Positions 9,037 through 16,277 of a DNA stretch of 64,000 bases are shown here, one piece after another. This DNA is from Bog-159 sp963843255 (lineage in GTDB: Bacteria; Acidobacteriota; Terriglobia; Bryobacterales; Bryobacteraceae), in assembly GCA_963843255.1 (NCBI GenBank), contig CAWJJQ010000009.1, positions 744,001 through 808,000 on the forward strand, in the 5' to 3' direction. The notes below the pieces were generated by a model that was not told where the DNA came from, did not search any database, and saw only the letters and a list, made by a program, of their open reading frames with translations. The number at the start of each line of letters is the position of its first letter. Position 1 is the stretch's first letter. Both the position numbers and the translations under genes were made by a program.

Positions 9037-9066
9037 GAACTCACCTGAGCAAAGCTTAACCAGTAG

Positions 9067-9813
9067 TTAGCCCAGTTTCCACAAAATCTGCCGCAACATC
9101 CCCAACACCACTGGTGCGTCGCGGGCCGTGAGGTTCAGCCGGCGGACCAGGCGGCGCACCTTTGCCTTGGTCGATCCGGCGGTGAGGGGCTTGATGTAGC
9201 CGCTGCGCTCCAACGCTTCTACCAGCATCGCCGTGATCTGTTCGGTATCCGCGGCGGCTGCCGGCCTGACCCGGCTTTCTTTCCCTCGCGCCGCCACCCG
9301 CGCATCGCGCACTAATTCGTAAAGACAGACCGCTACCGCCTGGCCGAGGTTCATCGAGCGGTTCACGTCCGCGGTTTCAATCCGCATGAGCCAGTGGCAA
9401 TGGCTCATGTCTTCGTTGGATAGCCCGAACTTCTCCGATCCGAACAGCAGTGCCGTAGCGCCATCCGCCATTTGACGCCGCATCAGCCGCGCGCCATATT
9501 CCAGACGCCGCAGCGGGTGTTGCAGCTCGCGATGGCCCACCGAAGTAGTGCCGACGACCAACTGGCAATCCGCGACCGCATCGGCCACGCTCGCGAATTC
9601 CTCCGCGGCCGCTAACACCTCGGTGGCGTGCACCGCGGAGCGCGCTTCACGGAATGCCACCTCGTACGGATTCACCACGCTCAAACGCGTGAAGCCAAAG
9701 TTGGCCATCGCGCGCGCCGCTGCTCCGATGTTCAAGGGGTTTCGCGGCGCGACCAACACCACGCGCAGGTTCTCTATCGGAAAAATTTTTGCGTTAGAAG
9801 CGTCTCGATGCAT
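9067..9813 (-). CDS. trmJ: SPOUT-class RNA 2'-O-methyltransferase (TrmJ/TrmH family)
   Basis: The 248-residue protein carries the SpoU/TrmJ motifs: LVAPRNPLNIGAAARAMANFG (about residues 20-40), then GTTSVGHRELQ, LLFGSEKFGLSNEDMSHC (motif 2) and NRSMNLGQAVAVCLYEL (motif 3), which together form the knotted SAM site. The arrangement fits TrmJ, which methylates position 32 of the tRNA anticodon loop, but related subfamilies cannot be excluded. A C-terminal helical tail of about 70 residues follows. It is a single gene, divergent from the small peptide gene at 9906. Confidence 0.85.
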   Translation of the reverse strand: MHRDASNAKIFPIENLRVVLVAPRNPLNIGAAARAMANFGFTRLSVVNPYEVAFREARSAVHATEVLAAAEEFASVADAVADCQLVVGTTSVGHRELQHPLRRLEYGARLMRRQMADGATALLFGSEKFGLSNEDMSHCHWLMRIETADVNRSMNLGQAVAVCLYELVRDARVAARGKESRVRPAAAADTEQITAMLVEALERSGYIKPLTAGSTKAKVRRLVRRLNLTARDAPVVLGMLRQILWKLG

Positions 9814-9820
9814 TTTTCTC

Positions 9821-9849
9821 TTGACTTTCTTCGCGAAGAACCTTATATA
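9821..9849 (+). promoter_or_regulatory. Strong sigma-70 promoter with a palindrome in its spacer, driving the lysine-rich peptide gene
   Basis: -35 TTGACT (9821-9826) and -10 TATATA (9844-9849) are separated by exactly 17 nt. The spacer holds a perfect 14-bp palindrome, TTCTTCGCGAAGAA (9827-9840), which is where a repressor would block RNA polymerase. This is among the best promoter matches in the window. Confidence 0.8.
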
Positions 9850-9858
9850 TGAATCACA

Positions 9859-9878
9859 TTGCGATTTTCGAATCGCAA
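9859..9878 (+). other. 5' leader hairpin with a TTCG loop
   Basis: TTGCGATT (9859-9866) and AATCGCAA (9871-9878) form a perfect 8-bp stem closed by TTCG. It lies just downstream of the expected start of transcription for the small peptide gene and could stabilise the 5' end of its mRNA. Confidence 0.65.
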
Positions 9879-9905
9879 AATTTGATGTTTAGGGAGAATC
9901 AATCG

Positions 9906-9968
9906 ATGAAGAGCGCAACGAAGAAAGCCGCCCCGAAGAAAAAGGCGCCTGCAAAAAAGAAGAAGTAG
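9906..9968 (+). CDS. Very small lysine-rich basic peptide (20 residues, histone-H1-tail-like)
   Basis: The frame encodes MKSATKKAAPKKKAPAKKKK: 11 Lys, 4 Ala and 2-3 Pro, and no acidic residue. AGGGAG (9891-9896) is 9 nt before the ATG. An in-frame ATG at 9885 would add 7 residues but lies before that ribosome site. The unit is complete: near-consensus promoter, leader hairpin, ribosome site, short frame and a strong terminator 43 nt after the stop, all in a 222-bp space between trmJ and midA. Its composition resembles the Lys/Ala/Pro tails of bacterial H1-like nucleoid proteins, so nucleic-acid binding is a reasonable guess. A regulatory RNA that happens to contain this frame is the alternative. 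Confidence 0.6.
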   Translation: MKSATKKAAPKKKAPAKKKK

Positions 9969-10010
9969 CATGGGCGCCCACACAAGGGCGTAGATCAGAT
10001 TTGAACCAAT

Positions 10011-10041
10011 AGGCCCCGATTCGTCGGGGCCTTTTTCATTT
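10011..10041 (+). terminator. Intrinsic terminator with a TTCG tetraloop
   Basis: AGGCCCCGA (10011-10019) and TCGGGGCCT (10024-10032) form a perfect 9-bp GC-rich stem with a TTCG loop. TTTTTCATTTT follows from 10032. On the plus strand it ends the peptide-gene transcript; the other strand lacks a T tract. Confidence 0.9.
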
Positions 10042-11025
10042 TGTGGTCGTCCCCGCATACCCTCTTCCCTTGCTTTGCAGCAGCGTCCGAAACGTCTCCC
10101 CCATATCGAACAGCAGGCTCTTCAACTGCAATCGCCGCTGCAATTCCTCCGTCCCGGCCGGCGCTGCCAGCACCGTAGCAAATTGGTCCGCCTCTCCGGC
10201 CGCCAGCAGCGTTTGCGCCAGCGTCTCGAAGCGTACGGTCTCGAGACCGAGCTCCGCGCCGTATTCTTCGAGCGGAGCGAAGGCCACATGCGCGGTGATA
10301 TCCTTCCCGCCCGGATCGTCCAGCACATCTTCGTCGGCCTGATGGTGGCGGTAGGCCATCAGGGTTCCGTGCGGAAATCGCACGGACTCGGCGCGTGCAT
10401 AGCCGTAATCGATGGTCAAAACGAATCCGCCCTCCAGCGTTCCGGCGATGCGCTCCAACCAGGAGAGCGCTTCCAGATTTACCTCGTAGACTGCGCCTTC
10501 CTGTGGAGGAGGAAAGTACCGGCGGATGTAGCCGGCCACTTCCTCGCGCGCGAGTTCGACATCCGTCCAGATGAAGCGCTGGTCCCATCCCACCCGCATT
10601 TCCCGGAAGCAACCACCGCGGAAAGTAACCTGTTCCACCGGAAGAGCGTCGAAGAACTCGTTCGCGAAGACCACACCACGGAAGCGGTCCGGCAGCGTGC
10701 CCTCCCCGACTTCAACTGGAACGTAACGCCACTCCGCGAACGCCGCCGCCATCTCTTGCCTTCCTGCGCCGAGTTCGACGACCGTGAAGTCCGGCGGGCT
10801 GCCCATCTCTCGCCAGAGCGCTCGGATGCGGGCCGCCATCAGGATCCCAAAGACCGGCTGGATCTGCTCGGCGGTATAAAAGTCGCCCAGCTTGCCGAAC
10901 GGATCGCGCGTGCGGCGGTAATAGCCGTGCGCCGGATCATAGAGCGCCGCCTCCATGAATCGCCGGAACGAAATGGGACCGTCGCGCCGGATTTCTTCAC
11001 GCAGGATTTCCGCCAGCGGGCTCAC
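10036..11025 (-). CDS. MidA/NDUFAF7-family SAM-dependent methyltransferase
   Basis: A 329-residue protein of the family whose mitochondrial member methylates an arginine of complex I. Visible motifs: the N-terminal LAEILREEIRRDGPISFRRFMEAALYDPAHGYY (residues 4-36), GDFYTA, the SAM-binding VELGAG near 84, the family motif FANEFFDALPVEQV near 119, and TIDYGYAR...GTLMAYRHHQ, near 204-227. The start is a GTG overlapping the stop of the upstream small gene (GTGA), indicating coupling. The bacterial substrate is unknown, and no nuo genes are in the window. Confidence 0.88.
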   Translation of the reverse strand: MSPLAEILREEIRRDGPISFRRFMEAALYDPAHGYYRRTRDPFGKLGDFYTAEQIQPVFGILMAARIRALWREMGSPPDFTVVELGAGRQEMAAAFAEWRYVPVEVGEGTLPDRFRGVVFANEFFDALPVEQVTFRGGCFREMRVGWDQRFIWTDVELAREEVAGYIRRYFPPPQEGAVYEVNLEALSWLERIAGTLEGGFVLTIDYGYARAESVRFPHGTLMAYRHHQADEDVLDDPGGKDITAHVAFAPLEEYGAELGLETVRFETLAQTLLAAGEADQFATVLAAPAGTEELQRRLQLKSLLFDMGETFRTLLQSKGRGYAGTTTK

Positions 11026-11297
11026 GGCTCCACGATCCGGGTCTGCGGCGTGCGGATGAACATCTCGACCAGGTAGTCGTGCAGGCAGTCATAGAGGTAG
11101 CGCTGCAGCGTCCAGGGAAACTGCGGATGCTCGATGTCACGGGGATGCAGCGGCGCGTAGTACGTATGCAGGCCCAGCCCGCGATTCTTGAGTTCGATCA
11201 CCAGTTCGATCGAGCCGTCCCGCTCGCGCGCCGAAAAGTCCACCAGGGCATGCTCGTAACGCTGCAGCTCGGCTTCGACCTTCTCCAGTGCGCTCAC
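11022..11297 (-). CDS. Conserved-looking hypothetical protein, 91 residues
   Basis: The protein starts at GTG and overlaps the MidA-like gene by 4 bp, so the two form an operon. It has no signal peptide or membrane segment. A central beta-rich stretch (SIELVIELKNRGLGLHTYY) is followed by an aromatic helix (FPWTLQRYLYDCLHDYLVEMF). I do not recognise the family. Its start is 29 bp from the divergent gene at 11327. Confidence 0.65.
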   Translation of the reverse strand: MSALEKVEAELQRYEHALVDFSARERDGSIELVIELKNRGLGLHTYYAPLHPRDIEHPQFPWTLQRYLYDCLHDYLVEMFIRTPQTRIVEP

Positions 11298-11326
11298 GCA
11301 TTTATGCTAGCGTGAAAAAACAGGGC

Positions 11327-11926
11327 ATGTCTTTACCCCCCACCGTTCGGGTCAAGCTCAGCTCGGAAGCCGCGGAGGGCATCTCCATTACACGGGTGGT
11401 GGTGCAGGATCTGCCATTACGCGAGCTGGTGGAGCACATGCTGGGCATCACCGGCAAGGATGCGGACCGGGTACACGAGCTGCTATTGCGCGGAACGCTG
11501 GTCAGCGGCGCCTCGCGCTTCCGATGGACAGGATGGGACGCGGATCTCGCTGCGATCCGCGAGATGCTGGTCACCTATCCTGGCGACGATCCGGCGCGCC
11601 GATTCGAACCTAAGCGATGCGTGCGCGCGGTGCTGCGCGGCTCCCGTCAGCCCATCGCCGTTCCGCGGGAAGCAGGCGCGCGCAAGCCGATCCTGCGGAA
11701 GGCCAGCTTCTGGGATCTGCTGATGGAAACCGCCGCGGCGAGCGAGATCCGGTATTCGCATTACTCCTATAAGGATCGTGCCGACTGCTACCGCGTGGAG
11801 CTGACCCTGGCCGCAGCCGAAAAGCTGCGCGCCGCCGGCGAGATGGTGCGCTACACTACGCTACGCGATCAAATCCGCTCGGGGACCTTCGCTTGGGCGG
11901 AATTGTATGTGGAGAGAGACGCCTGA
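11327..11926 (+). CDS. Hypothetical protein, 199 residues
   Basis: The frame is open from 11288, but that start would overlap the divergent gene at 11297, so the ATG at 11327 (MSLPPTVRVKLS) is chosen. The protein is soluble, with a basic middle (FEPKRCVRAVLRG, PREAGARKPILRKASFWDLL) and a mixed alpha/beta C-terminus. No catalytic motif or known domain is recognised. It stands alone and ends 23 bp before the stop of the convergent response-regulator gene. Confidence 0.6.
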   Translation: MSLPPTVRVKLSSEAAEGISITRVVVQDLPLRELVEHMLGITGKDADRVHELLLRGTLVSGASRFRWTGWDADLAAIREMLVTYPGDDPARRFEPKRCVRAVLRGSRQPIAVPREAGARKPILRKASFWDLLMETAAASEIRYSHYSYKDRADCYRVELTLAAAEKLRAAGEMVRYTTLRDQIRSGTFAWAELYVERDA

Positions 11927-11948
11927 CGCGCCCGCATAACGCCGGCCG

Positions 11949-12599
11949 TCAGAGTTGATCCTTGTAATTCTCCAGCGCCGTACGCACTAGCTGACTGCGC
12001 GTGCGTACGCCAGTCTTCGAGAACAACTGCTGCAGCGTGGCCTTCACCGCGCTTTCGGACACCTGCAGGCGGTCTGCGATTTCCTTGTTGGCCAGGCCCT
12101 CGAAGACGTAACGAAGTACCTGGCGCTCACGATCCGTCAGCCTCTTGCGCTGATACTCCGGTTGCGGCGACGTGACCCCTACCAGGACCGACCTCAGGTA
12201 GCCAGGCTCGAAGTACTCCTTCCCACTGCTCACGTCCCGGATGCTTTGCGCCAGTGCGGCGGGCGAGCAGTGTTTCCACAGGATCCCGGCGATGCCCTGC
12301 CTGATCATTCCCGCGGCTTCCAGTTCCGTAACCCCTGCCGTCACCACCAGCACGCGGCCGCTGAAGCCCAGGCTCTGCGCATCAGCGAGAAAGTCCGTCC
12401 CTTTGCCATTTCCCAGATCGTAATCCAGCAGCACCACATCGACGGGCACTTTCGAGACCCGCTCGAGCGCTTCCTCGGCCGTGGCGCAATGGCCAGCAAT
12501 TTCGAAATCCGGCTCGGCGGCCAGCAACCGGGCCACGCTCTCACGAAAGAGCGTGTGGTCGTCCACTACCAGGATGCGGATACGGCTGCCGGTTTCCAT
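11949..12599 (-). CDS. NarL/LuxR-type response regulator
   Basis: A 216-residue two-component regulator. The receiver domain (residues 7-122) has the acidic pair in VVDD, phospho-acceptor Asp59 in VVLLDYDLG and the conserved Thr/Ser position in VVTAG. The LysK position is less typical (GILWKHC). The LuxR helix-turn-helix is at about 150-210 (LTDRERQVLRYVFEGLANKEIADRLQVSESAVKATLQQLFSKTGVRTRSQLV). AAAGG precedes the ATG. It lies 4 bp after the histidine-kinase gene and is almost certainly its partner. Confidence 0.95.
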   Translation of the reverse strand: METGSRIRILVVDDHTLFRESVARLLAAEPDFEIAGHCATAEEALERVSKVPVDVVLLDYDLGNGKGTDFLADAQSLGFSGRVLVVTAGVTELEAAGMIRQGIAGILWKHCSPAALAQSIRDVSSGKEYFEPGYLRSVLVGVTSPQPEYQRKRLTDRERQVLRYVFEGLANKEIADRLQVSESAVKATLQQLFSKTGVRTRSQLVRTALENYKDQL

Positions 12600-12603
12600 A
12601 CCT

Positions 12604-13989
12604 TTAGTTTTCCGCCAGCGGCGCCAGCACTACCGCCATGCAACAGCCTGCCGGACGCTCCTCGTACCGCAGCTCGCCGCGGAAACTACGCACGATCGCG
12701 CGCGATATATAAAGGCCCAGACCCGTGCCGTCCGCGCCCGCCTGCAGCGGACGGAATAACTGTTGCGGCGCGCGCACGCCTACACCGGTATCCTCGAAAC
12801 GGATCACCACTCCGGCTTCTTCCGCACTGGCAGCGATGGTCAATTCTCTTTGCGGGCAGGTCTGCATGGCGCGCTGGCTGTTTCGCGCCAGGTTCAGAAA
12901 GACCTGCAATAGCCCGTAGGAGTCCGCCCATACCAGGGGCAGCCCCGTCGCGATGCGCCACTCGACCGCCATGCCTGCCTCCCGGAATGACGGCTCGATC
13001 AACACACGCAGCTCGTCCAGCAGATCGTCTACGTCCACGGCGATGGCTGGATCTTCCGGGGAGGCCTGCAACTCGAGCGCCGCGATCTTCTCCAACCCCT
13101 GGATTAATGTCTGCAGCGCCTCGAAATCCTGGTTGCCGGCCAGGCCCTCGACACGCGCCAGGTTTCGACCCACCGCCGATACCGCGCCGCACAGATTGCG
13201 AATCTCGTGCGACATGGCGCCCATCATGATGCGGGTGCTCTTTAGCAAGTGATTGAGGCTCAGGTCTTCGCGATCGCGCAAATCCTCGGATAAGTCCACC
13301 ACGATGGCCGCGAGTTTGGGGCCGGAGAGTGTCTTATAGGTCGAAAACCAGATCGCGGCCAGGAAGACCTCGCCGTCCTGCCGCTGGCCGCGGCACTGCA
13401 TGGTGGTACGGAACGACTGGGAGCGATAGCTTTGCGCCACCGATTGCAATGCCGGCAAATAGTTGCGGATCGGCTGCCCCGCGAGAGGGCCGCCGCCGGG
13501 AGCCAGCAGTTGCTGCGCGGATTGGTTGGCCTGCACGATGGAGCCCGATGAGTCAACCGTAACGATGGCGGCCGGACTGCTTTCGATCAGAATCTGGATC
13601 TGTTGCTCGGCGTCTTCCCTGTGCCGGACTTCTTCCGTCAATCGCTGCAGGTGCTCCACGGCCAGTTGGCGCTTGTGCGCCAGCTCCGAAACAAAAAGCC
13701 CCGTTCCTGTGAAGGCGATGCTCATCATGGCCATGCGGGTAGGCGCGTCGGCCTGGGGAAACGGACTGAATAGTTCGCCCAGTATTGCGCAGCAAATGCC
13801 CATTCCCGCAATCTGCCAGCGGGAAAGGAAGCCGCCGGCCAACATGATCGGAAATAAATACAGGAAATTCAGCGAGAAGTTGGGCTTGATGGCCCAATCC
13901 ACGGTCGCCACGATCGCCACCAGTAGAGCGGCAGCGGTCAGTGCACGAAGGCGATTAAGGGGAGCATTCAGGAGCGCAATGTCCGGCAT
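12604..13989 (-). CDS. Membrane sensor histidine kinase with a PAS domain
   Basis: The 461-residue kinase has an N-terminal membrane region of about four helices (residues 15-100), a short coiled segment (about 105-130), a PAS domain (about 130-250, SSPAAIVTVDSSGSIVQANQSAQQLL) and the kinase core. The H box is MGAMSHEIRNL with His261, the N box is NLARNSQRAM, and the ATP lid is FEDTGVGV...GADGTGLGLYISRAI. It is cotranscribed with the response regulator 4 bp downstream. The stimulus is unknown. Confidence 0.94.
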   Translation of the reverse strand: MPDIALLNAPLNRLRALTAAALLVAIVATVDWAIKPNFSLNFLYLFPIMLAGGFLSRWQIAGMGICCAILGELFSPFPQADAPTRMAMMSIAFTGTGLFVSELAHKRQLAVEHLQRLTEEVRHREDAEQQIQILIESSPAAIVTVDSSGSIVQANQSAQQLLAPGGGPLAGQPIRNYLPALQSVAQSYRSQSFRTTMQCRGQRQDGEVFLAAIWFSTYKTLSGPKLAAIVVDLSEDLRDREDLSLNHLLKSTRIMMGAMSHEIRNLCGAVSAVGRNLARVEGLAGNQDFEALQTLIQGLEKIAALELQASPEDPAIAVDVDDLLDELRVLIEPSFREAGMAVEWRIATGLPLVWADSYGLLQVFLNLARNSQRAMQTCPQRELTIAASAEEAGVVIRFEDTGVGVRAPQQLFRPLQAGADGTGLGLYISRAIVRSFRGELRYEERPAGCCMAVVLAPLAEN

Positions 13990-14053
13990 GGGTTAGCTGG
14001 TACCGGTCTATTTCCTATTATCCGCGATCCGAGTCATGGCACAATGAGGGTGC

Positions 14054-14236
14054 ATGCATAAGCGTCTGCCATTCGCTCTCGGTTGTTACGCGGCGCTGGG
14101 CTTGCTCGCCTGGTTCACGCTGGGCAGCGCGGGCGTGTATGTCAATGGCCGGTTTGTGGAGTTACGCGCCGCGGTCTGTCTCTTTCTTGGCGGTCTGACA
14201 CTCAAGACTTTGATCGCATACAAAGCCGGCTGGTAG
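14054..14236 (+). CDS. Small membrane protein, 60 residues
   Basis: Two hydrophobic stretches (about residues 7-27 and 37-55) separated by NGRFVELR suggest a two-helix membrane protein. GAGGGTG lies directly before the ATG. It is divergent from the histidine kinase by 64 bp and 185 bp upstream of the sigma-factor gene. No family is recognised; the frame is short but has a ribosome site and clear hydrophobic pattern. Confidence 0.5.
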   Translation: MHKRLPFALGCYAALGLLAWFTLGSAGVYVNGRFVELRAAVCLFLGGLTLKTLIAYKAGW

Positions 14237-14298
14237 CCAGACTACCGGGCTACGGTAGTACACGTCGCATTCCCAATTTGGAACGTGGAAATCGTTCC

Positions 14299-14355
14299 AT
14301 ACCAGACAGGATTTCTTCGAAACTAAGGCTTTTCACCGATATACAGGTCTGGTAT
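14299..14355 (+). promoter_or_regulatory. Long leader of the sigma-factor gene containing a 9-bp inverted repeat
   Basis: ATACCAGAC (14299-14307) and GTCTGGTAT (14347-14355) are perfect inverted copies 39 nt apart, inside the 185-bp non-coding stretch before the FliA-type sigma gene. They could be the arms of an RNA hairpin or two half-sites of a looping operator. No T tract follows, so it is not a terminator. Confidence 0.35.
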
Positions 14356-14420
14356 TCCTATTGCATTTTCCAGGTTCAGCCGAGCGAAATCCCGGCGAAA
14401 CAAAAAGGAGCTTGGGAAAT

Positions 14421-15182
14421 ATGGTGCGCGTAAATCGGTCAGCACGGCAAAAAGAAACTGCCGCCAGGGCAGCGCGGGATCAGATCGTTCTCGATAATCT
14501 TTCGCTGGTCAAAGCCATCGCCATTCGCGTGCATGAGAATCTGCCCGTACACGTGGATCTGGACGACTTGGTGCATGCCGGTGTCCTGGGGCTGTTCGAT
14601 GCCGCATCCAAGTACAACCCGGATAAGAAAGTTGTCTTTCAGGGCTATGCCAAGCACCGTGTGAAAGGCGCCATACTCGATAGCCTCAGGCAGCTTGACT
14701 GGGCTTCGCGCGACCTGCGGAAGCGGCAAAAGCAATTCGATTCGGTGACGCACCAGTTGATGACCCGGTTGGGGCGCATTCCCACCGAAGAGGAGATCGC
14801 CGAGACGCTGGGGCTGGGAATCGAACGCTGGCGGCGTGTGGCGCTGGAACTCAAGAATCTTGGACTGATATCGGCTTCATCCCTGCGCCTGGATCCCGAC
14901 AACAGCGCTCCCATGGAATTTCCCGCGGCGCCGGACTCCCAACCGGACCAGATCTGCGCCCGGCAACAGTTGCGTTCGGCTCTCGCGGGCGCCATGAAAT
15001 GCCTGCCGAAGAGGTACCAAAAGGTGGTTTTTCTTTACTATTCGAACGAGATGACGATGAAGGAGATCGGCGAGGTCCTGGGGGTGAATGAAAGCCGCGT
15101 GTCGCAAATTCACAAGATCGCGCTGGAGAAGATGGCTACCAGCCTGCGGTTGGCGGGCATCGAGTCGGCGGGAGCGTTCTAA
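14421..15182 (+). CDS. Alternative sigma factor of the FliA/WhiG group (sigma-70 family)
   Basis: A 253-residue group 3 sigma factor. Region 2 is at about residues 20-95 (VDLDDLVHAGVLGLFDAASKYNP...FQGYAKHRVKGAILDSLRQLDWASRDLRKR), region 3 at about 100-150 (GRIPTEEEIAETLGL) and region 4 at about 185-240 (CLPKRYQKVVFLYYSNEMTMKEIGEVLGVNESRVSQIHKIAL). The frame is open further upstream, but the ATG at 14421 has AAGGAG (14405-14410) 10 nt before it. No flagellar genes are in the window, so a stress or general alternative sigma role is as likely as motility. Confidence 0.93.
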   Translation: MVRVNRSARQKETAARAARDQIVLDNLSLVKAIAIRVHENLPVHVDLDDLVHAGVLGLFDAASKYNPDKKVVFQGYAKHRVKGAILDSLRQLDWASRDLRKRQKQFDSVTHQLMTRLGRIPTEEEIAETLGLGIERWRRVALELKNLGLISASSLRLDPDNSAPMEFPAAPDSQPDQICARQQLRSALAGAMKCLPKRYQKVVFLYYSNEMTMKEIGEVLGVNESRVSQIHKIALEKMATSLRLAGIESAGAF

Positions 15183-15200
15183 AAATGTGGGAGACGGCGC

Positions 15201-15242
15201 TTGACAGCTTCTTACAGTTATGTGAATCTGAATTCAGATTCA
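15201..15242 (+). promoter_or_regulatory. TTGACA promoter element and 20-bp perfect palindrome (probable TetR operator)
   Basis: TTGACA (15201-15206) is followed 17 nt later by a perfect 20-bp palindrome, TGAATCTGAATTCAGATTCA (15223-15242), which would cover the -10 position (GAATCT, a weak match). The palindrome ends 2 nt before the ATG at 15245. The operon it precedes encodes a TetR regulator, so autoregulation by TetR is the natural reading. Confidence 0.65.
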
Positions 15243-15244
15243 TT

Positions 15245-15610
15245 ATGTGGTTTCGAACGATCCTGACAGGGCTGCTGCTCTGGGTCGCCGGCACTGCCGG
15301 CATCCGGTTGGGCGGCCAAGGCTTACTGCGGCCCGGTCATCTGGCCGAAATCGTCGGTTTGTATGTTCTGAGCTTCCTGGCGATGGCTTTGCTGCTTCCG
15401 CGAATCTGTTTCCGGCTGGGTTTCCAGAAGGATCTATGGCCCAAGGCCGCCATGCTCCTGATCCTGCCGACATTAATCCTGGATCCGTTCTCATGCGCCT
15501 TCTTCACCAGCATATTTCCTAACCTCGACCCCGGAGCGGCCGGCGCATTCGGCGGTTGGATGTTGATATGCTGCGGCGGCGGGGTGGCAGGTGTGTGGCG
15601 CAAGGCATAA
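15245..15610 (+). CDS. Four-helix membrane protein, unknown function
   Basis: The frame is open from an ATG at 15185, but that lies upstream of the putative promoter and palindrome. The ATG at 15245 (MWFRTILTGLL) is therefore preferred, giving 121 residues. Hydrophobic segments occur at about residues 3-20, 33-53, 65-83 and 97-117. The 3' end overlaps the TetR gene, depending on the TetR start. No family is recognised. Co-regulation with TetR and the following barrel gene suggests a membrane function. Confidence 0.55.
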   Translation: MWFRTILTGLLLWVAGTAGIRLGGQGLLRPGHLAEIVGLYVLSFLAMALLLPRICFRLGFQKDLWPKAAMLLILPTLILDPFSCAFFTSIFPNLDPGAAGAFGGWMLICCGGGVAGVWRKA

Positions 15611-16260
15611 AGACCCCTTCGGCTCCGCCGCGGCTCGGCGCGGAGGAAGACCTGCCGGCGCCGCCCCGGCAAGCACGCAGCCGAGCTACCCGGGCGCAGA
15701 TCCTGAAGGCAGCCCGCAACCTGTTCGCCGAACACGGCTACCAAGCCACCTCCATTGAGCAGATCACCGCGCGGGCGGGCACCGCCGCCGGAGCTTTCTA
15801 TGCCTACTTCCGTTCGAAACGCCAGCTCTTGATCGTCCTCATGAACGAATTACTGGAGCGCCTAAGCCGGCTCGATCTGCGCCCGACTGGAGGCGCGGAT
15901 GTGCGCACCGGCCTGCGCCGTTTTCTGACCGCCGTCTTTCAGGCGGATCTGGAGTACTACGGCGTGGTACGCGCCTGGCAGGAGGCCGCCTTGACTGACG
16001 CCGGCCTTGGGGAAATGCAGTCCGCCATCGAATCCTGGACCCAGACGCGTATTCTGCGCGTCTTTCGCGGCCTGGGAAAACATCCACAAGCCCGCGCGGA
16101 CCGCGATTTGCCGGCCTTCGCCCGCATGATGGACCGCCACTTCTGGTCGATCCTGGCGCGCGGCGCGCACTTGTCCAGCCGGGATCTGAACCGCGAGATC
16201 CAGATTGCCGCCGACGTCATCTACTACTATCTATTTAGAGACAGTCAGGACCGTTTATAG
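15595..16260 (+). CDS. TetR-family transcriptional regulator
   Basis: The N-terminal helix-turn-helix is clear: RATRAQILKAARNLFAEHGYQATSIEQITARAGTAAGAFYAYFRSKRQLLIVLM. A C-terminal ligand domain of about 150 helical residues follows. The frame is open from 15556; GTG at 15595 gives a short Pro/Arg-rich lead and a 13-15 nt overlap with the previous gene. ATGs at 15556 or 15568 are alternatives. The 20-bp palindrome at 15223 is the probable binding site. The ligand is unknown. Confidence 0.9.
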   Translation: MAQGIKTPSAPPRLGAEEDLPAPPRQARSRATRAQILKAARNLFAEHGYQATSIEQITARAGTAAGAFYAYFRSKRQLLIVLMNELLERLSRLDLRPTGGADVRTGLRRFLTAVFQADLEYYGVVRAWQEAALTDAGLGEMQSAIESWTQTRILRVFRGLGKHPQARADRDLPAFARMMDRHFWSILARGAHLSSRDLNREIQIAADVIYYYLFRDSQDRL

Positions 16261-16271
16261 CCGCACCCTGT

Positions 16272-16277
16272 TAAAAT
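16272..16277 (+). promoter_or_regulatory. -10-like hexamer 6 nt before the ATG at 16284
   Basis: TAAAAT is followed by 6 nt and an in-frame ATG at 16284, which would be a leaderless start. The upstream ATG at 16278 touches the hexamer and could not be used by such a transcript. No -35 match is visible at 16-18 nt. Read-through from the TetR gene 17 bp upstream is the alternative. Confidence 0.35.
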
